Virus record (IMG/VR): IMGVR_UViG_3300006071_000068
Span: 1-28,886 of that record
Direction: 5' to 3' (one strand)
Source: a virus
DNA: 28,886 nt
Under the pieces are notes generated by a model, which saw only the letters and a list, made by a program, of their open reading frames with translations, was not told where the DNA came from and made no database searches. Position numbers and translations under genes: made by a program. Positions 10,190 to 18,167 of this stretch are shown here, one piece after another; position 1 is the stretch's first letter; every line of letters starts with the position of its first letter.

Positions 10190-12563
10190 AGAGCCCAAGA
10201 CCGCTATATGGGTCAGTCGTACTGGTTGCATCAGGTGCAGTTCTTACTGGTTTACCTGAACTGTCAGTTACAATAGTGCCAGATCCAGATTTAACAGGAG
10301 TACCTGATCCAGGAGTTGCTGATGCAGGTACAGTAAAGTAGTCAGGTTGTCCTTTAACAATACCAACTCCTGCGGCTTTTAGAATTTTTACCACGTTTGT
10401 TTTTTGTAATTCTGCTTGAGCACCAACCATGCCTGGGGTAATATAACCTTTCTTAGGTGCTCTATCAAATCCACTGTTACTTGTATACCACGATTGTGTT
10501 GGAGAACCTGGAGTACCATCAGCAATTACTTGATCTAACGGAGCAAATCTAAATTTAGGCAAGAAGATAGTCATGTAAATGTTGGCAATATTTGGGTTAG
10601 GACATTTAGAACTTGGCCATCCAAACTGTTGGAAGAACTTCTTAACATATTGCATCTGTTCAGGTCTAGTCATAGCCGCCAATTGTGCAGTTGTAGTACC
10701 TAGTCCCTTTGCTGTGGATTCTAAGAATTGGATCATACCTGTAGCAGATCCAAGTGGGTTGACATAGCCTGGCGTATAAGTTTTACCACCAACAATAATA
10801 GCCGGATCATAAGTTCCAGCAGATTCATTATACATCGCACCTAACAAGTCTAATGGATCAAAATTAAATCCTTCACAAATTGTTTTAACTGCTGTTAGAA
10901 ATGGTTGATCAGTACTCCATGGGAATTTTTGTCCGCGAACTGTACCTTTATCGATACCTGGTCCAGATTGTGCTGGGTAAGGAGTATTAGCAGATGGTCC
11001 AGCTGGAATAATTGCTCCATTTTCTGCTCTAACGCTTGGTCCAACTGTTGAATCTGTATTGGCTAATGTAAACTGCGTTGGGTTAATGTTTTCATGCTGA
11101 TCCCATGGCTCGTGTTGTGGGATACGTTGCATAATTGACGGAATAATTGATCCGTTATAAAAATTGCCATATGACCAACCAGTTGTCTTATCTTTGGTTG
11201 GTACACCAAACAAGTTTAATCCTTGTGGATGTAGAGTATTTGGTGGTGTTGCTGAGTTTGCTACAGTTGCTGGCACACTATTCATATTGATCATGCCACC
11301 TTGTAGTGTTACTGATCCACCACTTAGAGACACATCTGATCCCGCAGTAACCGCAACTAGCCCACTAGATTTTAAATTCAACTGTTCGTTGGCTGTAAAG
11401 TTTCCTGCTTCTCCAGCTGTAAAGTTTATAGGACCTAATGCAGTGGTTAACAAAGACGCACTGATAGTAGTATTTTGATTTCCACCAACAGTTAAATTAT
11501 AATCACCAGAAGACGCAATCAAATGCTGTGTAGCAATTACGTTTAAGCTACCTTGTATGGATTGTGAAAAATCCCCTGTGGCTGCTACATTAAAGTTTCT
11601 GCCAGCTTCTAAGTTAAAATCTCGATCAGCTCTTAAGTTAAAGTCACCCTTAGTGTGTACTGATACAGAATCTTCCGCATATACGTCTATTTTGCCTTGA
11701 CTAGTTAATTCAATCCAAGCAGATCCAGAACTGTTTCCAATGTAAATCAAATCTGCAGAATTGTGTAACAGAATCTGATGTCCAGTTCGTGTTCTAATTC
11801 TTACCAATTCATTTTGATTATTTTCGTCACCGTCATCCATAACAAAAGTACTACCGCCTAGACGGCTGACTGGTGCAATACTAGATTCTGTAGCACCTAT
11901 TCTTGCTTTTTTACCATTGGGATCTAACGGTCCTGGAGTTGACCAGCCATATACTTGACTTGGTACTTCACGTCTTGCACTACTTGATGATGTTCCTCGA
12001 ATAGTATCTAACAATAACCCCTGTGTTAACAGTCTATCTGCAAACGGATGAACTGGTTTAGGCTTATCGTTGATCCTAGGATCCTTCATAGGCTCAGTTT
12101 TAGTATTGAATTCAGCTACTGGCAAATAATCTGTTGCATATTTTGTTTGCTGAGCCGAAGTCATATTTGTAGAACTGGTTGCGGCAATACCTGGAACCAT
12201 ATGATTACGGTACATCTGCTGTATGCAACCAATCCAAAAACATTGATTAGGATCGCTATTGGCAAATATGATTAGGACTTTATTTCCTATGTCAGGTGGT
12301 ATTGCCCAAAAGCCGTAACTTTTTTGTACATCATTAAAGTCTGCACTATTTGTTCCTTCATAAAGTGCATTAGTTGCACCATAAAAAGGACTTAGATATT
12401 GAGCAACATATGTTTCAACTGAATTCGATGGTGAGTTTGCCACACCATCTACTACTGTTACTTCTAATCTGCCCATTCGAAGTGGGTCCAAGTGGTTAAC
12501 TACCGTTGCAATAAACGGTCCACTACCTGGAGGAATCGAACGGGCTCTTGTCTCAAATGTCAT
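10188..12563 (-). CDS. 5: Baseplate spike protein gp5-like with C-terminal transglycosylase-like domain
   Basis: This 791-residue protein is the central puncturing spike. Residues 1-130 form a gp5/VgrG-type OB-fold region (FIATVVNHLDPLRMGRLEVTV; later GFWAIPPDIGNKVLIIFAN). Residues 265-430 are short beta-helix repeats (for example GDFNLRADRDFNLEAGRNFN), the needle that punctures the outer membrane. T4 gp5 carries its lysozyme between these two parts. Here that linker has no obvious lysozyme, and a lytic-transglycosylase-like domain follows the helix at about 555-690, with LLGAMYNESAGTYDP, probable catalytic Glu580, and GSATGMIQFLESTAKGLG. The last 90 residues are low-complexity Gly/Ser/Pro/Thr. 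T4 gp5 is 575 residues. The gene starts 3 bases after the upstream hub gene and is followed by gp25. Confidence 0.85.
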   Translation of the reverse strand: MTFETRARSIPPGSGPFIATVVNHLDPLRMGRLEVTVVDGVANSPSNSVETYVAQYLSPFYGATNALYEGTNSADFNDVQKSYGFWAIPPDIGNKVLIIFANSDPNQCFWIGCIQQMYRNHMVPGIAATSSTNMTSAQQTKYATDYLPVAEFNTKTEPMKDPRINDKPKPVHPFADRLLTQGLLLDTIRGTSSSSARREVPSQVYGWSTPGPLDPNGKKARIGATESSIAPVSRLGGSTFVMDDGDENNQNELVRIRTRTGHQILLHNSADLIYIGNSSGSAWIELTSQGKIDVYAEDSVSVHTKGDFNLRADRDFNLEAGRNFNVAATGDFSQSIQGSLNVIATQHLIASSGDYNLTVGGNQNTTISASLLTTALGPINFTAGEAGNFTANEQLNLKSSGLVAVTAGSDVSLSGGSVTLQGGMINMNSVPATVANSATPPNTLHPQGLNLFGVPTKDKTTGWSYGNFYNGSIIPSIMQRIPQHEPWDQHENINPTQFTLANTDSTVGPSVRAENGAIIPAGPSANTPYPAQSGPGIDKGTVRGQKFPWSTDQPFLTAVKTICEGFNFDPLDLLGAMYNESAGTYDPAIIVGGKTYTPGYVNPLGSATGMIQFLESTAKGLGTTTAQLAAMTRPEQMQYVKKFFQQFGWPSSKCPNPNIANIYMTIFLPKFRFAPLDQVIADGTPGSPTQSWYTSNSGFDRAPKKGYITPGMVGAQAELQKTNVVKILKAAGVGIVKGQPDYFTVPASATPGSGTPVKSGSGTIVTDSSGKPVRTAPDATSTTDPYSGLGL

Positions 12564-12566
12564 AGG

Positions 12567-15500
12567 TTATGCCTGACTTGTATTATCTTGATTATTTAAC
12601 GCCGCAACTAAGGGGCTTACACTATTGTTGTTACTAACGCTTCCGTAAAGATTATTCACAGAAGAACTTAATTTTGTTGAATTAATTCCTAAAACACTTC
12701 CAATTGCCAGTTGAGTTCCGTCTGATGACGCATTAACATTGGCAGTTTTATTAAACAGTCCAATGCTTGAACCTAATTTACCAGATTGCACGGTGTTGTC
12801 AACTTGCGGTTGCAACGAATATAAATTGGCCAACGGATCTTCAAATGTTGCATTGGCAGTTGCTGGTGTAACTGGATTGCCGCCAATGAAGCCTGGATCT
12901 CTTAATACCTTAAATGGTACAGGTATTGCTGGTATGTTAGTTAATGTTGGAAGTTTGTTTATTAAAATACCTTGTGCGGCTGCTGATGCCAAATTAACAT
13001 TAGCTGGCAGGCTTGACGGAGTGTTTAATAATTTGTTAAGCAAATTGCTTGACAACGCACCTGTAAGTCCAGTAATACCGCTGGCATTGATTCCAAATGC
13101 CTTATTAATACTATTGGTAGCTCCGTATATTGCATAATTAACACTTGATTCAACTCCATTAATAGCACCAGTGACATTGTTTGATGCATTTAATAAAGGT
13201 GAAGTCAATTGTTTAGAAATATTACTGTTAACATTTGTGGCCACATTTGCAATATTGTTTACCGCAGATGGGCCAACTGGTGACGTACTTCCAAATATGT
13301 TGGCAACCGCATTAACTGTTGCGGCAGTTCCTAATAATGCATTTTGTGCATTAAAAATTCCTTGAGTTGATGCTCTAATTCCAGTAGCAAGTTGATTTGT
13401 CCCATTAGGCACAATACTGTAAACTGAGGACGGCAAGCCACCCGATGGGTTTGTAGCGCCAAATACTGGATTACTACTGCCGCCCAAGCCACCTGGAGTA
13501 GAACCGTTTGCAGTATACCCAAGTGCGGTTACATTTAACGCTGTTTGATTTGATGCCTGTGTGCCATCATTAGTAACAGGATTACCTGAACCTGGAGGAG
13601 CAGTATCTTGTGATATTTGATCTTGTGGGTTTGGTGCTGATCCGAACTGATTAGTTAAGTCATCAGGAACTTGTTGTGAATTTTGTGGCTGTCCAGGAAT
13701 TCTATTAACAGTCAATGTTTGTTTGAATAGTCCGTTTTTAAACTCGCTCTTTACTTCAGTGACCATATAAATTCCACTGAACGGCAATACCAGCTGTTCA
13801 AATTGCATCATGCCTGTGGCTTTGTTAATATCAATAGGATTGTTAAAATTAATATTGATAAGAACTTGACCTGACCTCACAGATGCTTCTTGATTTCCAG
13901 ATGTCTTACCTACATCACCTTTCTTACCTGCATAGTTTCCACTTCCATTGGCTGTAAGATAATAAGGATCACCTAAAATAGATAACTCGCCTGATATTAA
14001 TGAACCTTTAGAATTTACAATTGCTTCATGCATTACCTTGACCATTTGTTGCCAAGGTGATCCGTTAGGAGCAGATGCATTAGGAGTGTTGCCTGGTTGA
14101 TTACTGCTGGCATCAACAGTTTCTGTTCGTGGCGCTGTTGGAATAGTATTATTGCCACCTAACTGTGGTGTTTGATCTTTTTGTTTTGTATTACTTTCAT
14201 TGGTATTGCTGGCTTTACCATCAGTAGTTTGAGTATTCTTAGGAGGGTTACCTAATCCTTTTGGCAATGCTTCGTAAAATAATGTGTTGAAGTTAATTTT
14301 AAAATCTACAACATCAACATTATTACCAGAATAGATATAGTTGTAATTTCTTAAAGTATATTTTTTTAATTTTTTATCATCAATATACTGTCTATTTTGT
14401 CCCGGGACCGCAGTATTATAAACCATTTTGTATGGAAGGACCATATAACGGTATGTTCTATAAGGACCATTAGTTACAGGATTATAAGTACCTGGGTTAT
14501 CAATAACTTCTGGAACCACAACAAAGTAATTAATCATTTGATCCTTAACAACAGTATTGGGATCACCACCTTGATTAAATGCTTTTAAAACATCTGTAAC
14601 ATATGTGCTGTCACGAACTATCGCACTGATTACATCATGTATGGGCACACCACTATCAAACTGAGCTGTATGTTTTACAGGTGGAGTTGAATCTGATGAA
14701 CTTTGTTGCGCGGCCTGTGTAGGACTAATTGGTTTATTACCGTAAGCAGATTTAGTGCTGTCAATGTTTGACATTTTGACAGTGACTTTAGATGTTTTAT
14801 CTGGTTCAAATTTACCTTGCCCAACTACATTAACAGATCCCAATATCATTCTATTATTTTCATCAAGCTCTGGGCATACTATTTCGTATTTGTCATGTTC
14901 ATTAGTACCAATGCCTTTTGATACATCTGATTCTATTGTTTGTTTGTTTAGTCCGTCTTGTAAATCTTTTAACAAATCAGCAACCGTGTTTCCCTCAATG
15001 GCTGTTTGTTTTCTTAAACTGCTAATTGACTTACCAAAATTTAAATCTGAACGGATTACTGCTTTACACTTATATCGCGTACCTTCTTGAGTAACAGTTG
15101 CTTCAACTTCTGTAATTTTAATAAAGAAATATCTTAGTGATCCCGGAATTGGTACTGGCTCTGGCAATCCTACGCCGTCTGGATATCCTGTAAAGTCCAT
15201 AACCATTACATAACTGCATTGCAAATAATCTGGATATCCTGCGCCAAGAGCCGATGCTTGTAATGCTTCAATAAATCCATTTAAACTGTAAGGCTCAATT
15301 ATTTCAAAAGACATTTCTGTTGGAAGAGATGCCGCCGAAGCTTCATTAAATTTAAATGTAGATACAATATTGACATCGTCAACAAACATATCAAATCTGC
15401 CTGGACTGATTTGATTGAATCCAGTTACTTGATCAGCAACATAAGCAAGTGCTTGTTTTCTATTTTGTTGAGCTTTCATAGCAGTATCGCTATTATCTGA

Positions 15501-15863
15501 AGAAGCTGTTTGATTAGAAGCGTTTGGAACTGCTGATGAAGACGACTGTGTTTGGTCTGAACTGGCTTGAGTAGTGTTAGTAGGTTTAGCAAAATCAGAA
15601 ACTGTATTTGACAGTCCTGTAGATGCTTTACCTTTAGTTGTTGCAACTATTAAATCAAGATTATTAGGATTAAACAATTGTGGATCATTTAACTGTCCAT
15701 GTCTCAATGCGGCTAAAGTAAAATTATATGCTACAGATCGATAGTTGTTTAATACATTAGCACCTGCAGATGCTGTATCTACTTCAGCTTGTGAAATATT
15801 AAGTTGGGCTCCGCTGGCATTCGCAGTTTTTCTTTCAGCGGTAGTGTTATCTACTTCTGCCAT
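12567..15863 (-). CDS. Putative baseplate hub protein (gp27-like role) with long disordered tail
   Basis: I place the start at the ATG at 15863 (MAEVDN, 1098 residues). A TTG 12 bases upstream would extend the frame but overlap gp53; the ATG leaves one base after the gp53 stop. Residues about 150-330 are a folded beta-rich region (RFDMFVDDVNIVSTFKFNEA, YFFIKITEVEATVTQEGTRY). Residues 400-560 contain a second (VPIHDVISAIVRDSTYVTDV ... KYTLRNYNYIYSGNNVDVVD), and about 655-725 a third ending SGIYMVTEVKSEFKNGLFKQ. The order resembles hub or gpD-like tail proteins that carry the spike, and it sits directly before gp5, where T4 would need gp27 (391 residues). The final 370 or so residues are Asn/Ser/Ala/Gly/Thr-rich and look disordered. 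The function is inferred from position and fold pattern. Confidence 0.5.
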   Translation of the reverse strand: MAEVDNTTAERKTANASGAQLNISQAEVDTASAGANVLNNYRSVAYNFTLAALRHGQLNDPQLFNPNNLDLIVATTKGKASTGLSNTVSDFAKPTNTTQASSDQTQSSSSAVPNASNQTASSDNSDTAMKAQQNRKQALAYVADQVTGFNQISPGRFDMFVDDVNIVSTFKFNEASAASLPTEMSFEIIEPYSLNGFIEALQASALGAGYPDYLQCSYVMVMDFTGYPDGVGLPEPVPIPGSLRYFFIKITEVEATVTQEGTRYKCKAVIRSDLNFGKSISSLRKQTAIEGNTVADLLKDLQDGLNKQTIESDVSKGIGTNEHDKYEIVCPELDENNRMILGSVNVVGQGKFEPDKTSKVTVKMSNIDSTKSAYGNKPISPTQAAQQSSSDSTPPVKHTAQFDSGVPIHDVISAIVRDSTYVTDVLKAFNQGGDPNTVVKDQMINYFVVVPEVIDNPGTYNPVTNGPYRTYRYMVLPYKMVYNTAVPGQNRQYIDDKKLKKYTLRNYNYIYSGNNVDVVDFKINFNTLFYEALPKGLGNPPKNTQTTDGKASNTNESNTKQKDQTPQLGGNNTIPTAPRTETVDASSNQPGNTPNASAPNGSPWQQMVKVMHEAIVNSKGSLISGELSILGDPYYLTANGSGNYAGKKGDVGKTSGNQEASVRSGQVLININFNNPIDINKATGMMQFEQLVLPFSGIYMVTEVKSEFKNGLFKQTLTVNRIPGQPQNSQQVPDDLTNQFGSAPNPQDQISQDTAPPGSGNPVTNDGTQASNQTALNVTALGYTANGSTPGGLGGSSNPVFGATNPSGGLPSSVYSIVPNGTNQLATGIRASTQGIFNAQNALLGTAATVNAVANIFGSTSPVGPSAVNNIANVATNVNSNISKQLTSPLLNASNNVTGAINGVESSVNYAIYGATNSINKAFGINASGITGLTGALSSNLLNKLLNTPSSLPANVNLASAAAQGILINKLPTLTNIPAIPVPFKVLRDPGFIGGNPVTPATANATFEDPLANLYSLQPQVDNTVQSGKLGSSIGLFNKTANVNASSDGTQLAIGSVLGINSTKLSSSVNNLYGSVSNNNSVSPLVAALNNQDNTSQA

Positions 15864-15864
15864 C

Positions 15865-16164
15865 TTATAATCCAAATGCAGTCTTTAACGCACTTAATTT
15901 TGGTAACTGAATTTGTGTTCCGGCGACCATGTCAAATACAGGATCTTGAATTACATCTGGATTTCTAACTGCAAACACCCACCATAGACCAACATCATTG
16001 TAAAGATCAAAGGCCAACAAGTCAGGACGTCTTTCATAAGTTTTAGTAATTGTAAAAAGTACATCATCTGTGGCTGCTGGAACTGTACGCCAATTTATTA
16101 TATCTAAGTATCCATTAGCTTGACCAGTAGAAAAATATGGGCTGAGTGCGTTATATGATGCCAT
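15865..16164 (-). CDS. 53: Baseplate wedge protein gp53-like
   Basis: This short protein has 99 residues; T4 gp53 has 196. The core YERRPDLLAFDLYNDVGLWW, followed by VFAVRNPDVIQDPVFD and a closing GTQIQLPK, is the conserved signature of the small gp53-type wedge proteins, and the C-terminal part resembles a LysM-like fold. In T4, gp53 joins the inner baseplate wedge and is needed for wedges to assemble into a ring around the hub. The start overlaps the stop of the upstream gene by one base (TAATG), so translation is probably coupled. It lies 1 base before the hub gene. Confidence 0.85.
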   Translation of the reverse strand: MASYNALSPYFSTGQANGYLDIINWRTVPAATDDVLFTITKTYERRPDLLAFDLYNDVGLWWVFAVRNPDVIQDPVFDMVAGTQIQLPKLSALKTAFGL

Positions 16165-17069
16165 TATAGTAATCCATTAATTCTTTGAGTTTTATTTGCT
16201 AACCAGTCTGGTACTGTTGCATCTAACATTTCTTGACGACTGTACATTGGCTTGCATGTTACACTGATTGTTGACTTAGTAGGAACGGCTGCTTGACCAT
16301 ATTGTGGATCATTTAGATAAAAATAATCTACGTCACCTGGTAAATCAGTCTTGACACTTGTTACTGCTATAGGAACATTGTCTAACATAAATGTACCATA
16401 AGCATGCAACCTACATACTGGTGGCGGGTTTCCTTTTAAAGGATCACTTCCGCCAAATCGACCTTTTGTTAATGCCCTTAACAAATGCAAAGATGCCAAG
16501 TAAGTCACGGCATCTGCTTTATTTTGAACAGTAAAAATTCCCTGTATGCTAATATCACCCACCATACTGTTTTTATAAAAAAATATAGCATAGTTACTGT
16601 GTATTGGACTTTGTCCAGTGTAATCTGCTTTGTGCTCTATACTAATTTGTGGTGTATATGGAAAAATAATTCCATGTGAGTTTTTTAAATTATCTCCATA
16701 GCCACTAGTAAATGCCTGTAGATAACTTGACGGCACTTCAATTCTAACCCTCATGTCCTGACGAGAGCCATTGAAATTAATAACAGGGGGCAGGGGTTTA
16801 ACTGGATCTGAATTAATAGTTATTCGAGTACTACCATCTGGAGTTATTGGCTGATTAAATTTAGAAGATAATTGATCAACAGTACTGCCGCCAACATTTT
16901 CTGTTGTGGCGGCACCCACAATAGGTGCGTTGGCAATACGGTCTGCACTCAACTGCTGAGCTTCATTGACTGTGTTTGTACTACTGACGTCACCGTTGGT
17001 GTTGGTTATAAGAGTACTGCCGTCATCAAAACTTTGAATCGAGCTGCCATCTTCAAATACTTGTGCCAT
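16164..17069 (-). CDS. Baseplate tail-tube cap/initiator, gp48/gp54-like
   Basis: The product has 301 residues (T4 gp54: 320; gp48: 364). The first 95 residues are a hydrophilic Asn/Ser/Thr-rich leader. From about 100 onward comes a tube-type fold: MRVRIEVPSSYLQAF, GIIFPYTPQISIEHKADYT, SNYAIFFYKNSMVGDISIQG, then YLASLHLLRALTKGRFGG and PPPVCRLHAYGTFMLDNVPI. This is the pattern of the proteins on which the tail tube starts to polymerise. I cannot tell which of gp48 or gp54 it represents, and only one copy is present here. It is the first gene of the minus-strand baseplate operon. A good ribosome site (AAGGAAAA) precedes the ATG, and a TTAAATA late-promoter-like element lies about 21 bases upstream. 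Confidence 0.75.
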   Translation of the reverse strand: MAQVFEDGSSIQSFDDGSTLITNTNGDVSSTNTVNEAQQLSADRIANAPIVGAATTENVGGSTVDQLSSKFNQPITPDGSTRITINSDPVKPLPPVINFNGSRQDMRVRIEVPSSYLQAFTSGYGDNLKNSHGIIFPYTPQISIEHKADYTGQSPIHSNYAIFFYKNSMVGDISIQGIFTVQNKADAVTYLASLHLLRALTKGRFGGSDPLKGNPPPVCRLHAYGTFMLDNVPIAVTSVKTDLPGDVDYFYLNDPQYGQAAVPTKSTISVTCKPMYSRQEMLDATVPDWLANKTQRINGLL

Positions 17070-17090
17070 AGATAATTTTCCTTGTTACAT

Positions 17091-17097
17091 TATTTAA
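17091..17097 (-). promoter_or_regulatory. Candidate late promoter for the baseplate operon
   Basis: The minus strand reads GGTTAAATAATG, containing TTAAATA (6 of the 7 bases of ATAAATA). It ends 21 bases before the ATG of the first baseplate gene, at the left end of the divergent region 17070-17195. A second TTAAATAA lies further upstream (near 17115-17122). Consensus fit is weaker than at 22080 or 24193. Confidence 0.35.
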
Positions 17098-17130
17098 CCA
17101 TAAATAATATGCTATTATTTAAAGTATTGG

Positions 17131-17158
17131 TTGACTTTAGAAAATTCTGTGTTAAACT
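17131..17158 (+). promoter_or_regulatory. Candidate sigma70-type promoter for gp55
   Basis: TTGACT (17131-17136) and TAAACT (17153-17158) are separated by 16 bases, and TGT directly before the -10 gives an extended -10. It would start transcription about 30 bases before the gp55 ATG. A host-sigma promoter fits a gene that must be made before late transcription. A ribosome site AGGAAAA lies at about 17179-17185. Confidence 0.5.
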
Positions 17159-17195
17159 GATACTGCACTATTACATATAGGAAAACAATAATAAG

Positions 17196-18125
17196 ATGAC
17201 TATGACCACAATCGCCCCAACGGGGAGAAAGGTAAAATACCTAAACAACAGAGATTTATTAGCAGAAATACACCGTTCAAAATGTTCTTATTCAAGTTTT
17301 ACAAAACCTGAATACCAACAATATGATATTATTTTAGCCGATCTCAAGAAAGTCAATATCAGAACTATCGCAGATGCAAAAAGAGCTCGCGCTAAGAGAT
17401 TAGGACTAATAGCATTTTCACAAGCCAGGGCTAGCGGCGACAAAAAGATCAAGCTAGCCGAATGTACTCCAGACTACAAAACTATTGCTAAAACAGATAT
17501 TGTCATTCGTATTATGACATTTGAGCATATTCCACTTGCTCCTGGACGTAAAAAGACTGTTAAAAGCACCGCAGATGGTCACGAAAAAGTAAATTTCCCG
17601 CCATTCCAACATTGGAAATTTGACGATAATCAACCAGATCAATTGATTTGCGTAGGTAAAAGCCACTGGAAGGGTTCAATTGATACTGGCAAATTTGACA
17701 AAGATAATGGCAGAATCACAGAAAATCTAGGTAAGATGTTTATTAAACTCAGCGACAGATATGCACAGCGTAGCAACTGGCGTGGGTATACCTATGTAGA
17801 AGAAATGAAGGGTCAAGCGATTCTTCAGTTAAGTCAAATTGGTTTACAGTTTGATGAATCTAAATCAGAAAATCCTTTTGCTTACTATACTGCCGCAGTT
17901 ACTAACAGTTTTACTCGTATTCTAAACATTGAAAAGAAAAGTCAAAACATCCGTGATGACTTGTTAGAAGAAAATGGCCTAACACCAAGTATGACTCGAC
18001 AAAATAGCCAAGAGTATGCTGAAGAAATTGCACGGCAAGCAGAGATTTATAAAAACATGCGTATGCCAAAGAGCGAAGATGTTGATGACGAGGAAGAAAC
18101 TGAAAACGACAACATTATTCCTTGA
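17196..18125 (+). CDS. 55: Late-transcription sigma factor gp55-like, with internal extension
   Basis: The product has 309 residues; T4 gp55 has 185. The core at about 180-250 is the gp55 family: KLSDRYAQRSNWRGYTYVEE, then LQFDESKSENPFAYYTAAVT and NSFTRILNIEKK, equivalent to the sigma region 2 segment that binds RNA polymerase and the late -10 element TATAAATA. The N-terminal KYLNNRDLLAEI (14-25) matches the T4 gp55 opening (YVNNKELLQAI). Between the two lies about 130 residues absent from T4, containing a basic KRARAKRLG stretch and IRIMTFEHIPLAPGRKKTVK ... NFPPFQHWKF. The C-terminus is acidic and lacks the T4 clamp-contact sequence SLDFLYE. It is the first plus-strand gene of the gp55-47-46 island. 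Confidence 0.85.
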   Translation: MTMTTIAPTGRKVKYLNNRDLLAEIHRSKCSYSSFTKPEYQQYDIILADLKKVNIRTIADAKRARAKRLGLIAFSQARASGDKKIKLAECTPDYKTIAKTDIVIRIMTFEHIPLAPGRKKTVKSTADGHEKVNFPPFQHWKFDDNQPDQLICVGKSHWKGSIDTGKFDKDNGRITENLGKMFIKLSDRYAQRSNWRGYTYVEEMKGQAILQLSQIGLQFDESKSENPFAYYTAAVTNSFTRILNIEKKSQNIRDDLLEENGLTPSMTRQNSQEYAEEIARQAEIYKNMRMPKSEDVDDEEETENDNIIP

Positions 18126-18150
18126 TCTTTACTTACAGTCACGCTATACT
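18122..18150 (+). promoter_or_regulatory. Candidate sigma70-type promoter for gp47-gp46
   Basis: TTGATC (18122-18127) and TATACT (18145-18150) have the ideal 17-base spacing. The -35 overlaps the gp55 stop codon. Transcription would start about 10 bases before the strong ribosome site AAGGGAGAA that precedes the gp47 ATG at 18168. Confidence 0.5.
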
Positions 18151-18167
18151 TTTAAAGGGAGAATTAT

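Noticed and set aside
13331-13522. Minus-strand ORF of 63 codons inside the hub gene
   Set aside because: Alternative frame of the low-complexity hub tail; no start signal.
8409-15090. Plus-strand ORFs opposite gp6, gp5 and the hub gene (for example 11164-11478, 12739-13137)
   Set aside because: Antisense shadows; their compositions mirror the low-complexity minus-strand proteins.
15864-15875. TTG start for the hub protein overlapping gp53
   Set aside because: The ATG at 15863 follows the gp53 stop after one base and is the simpler start.
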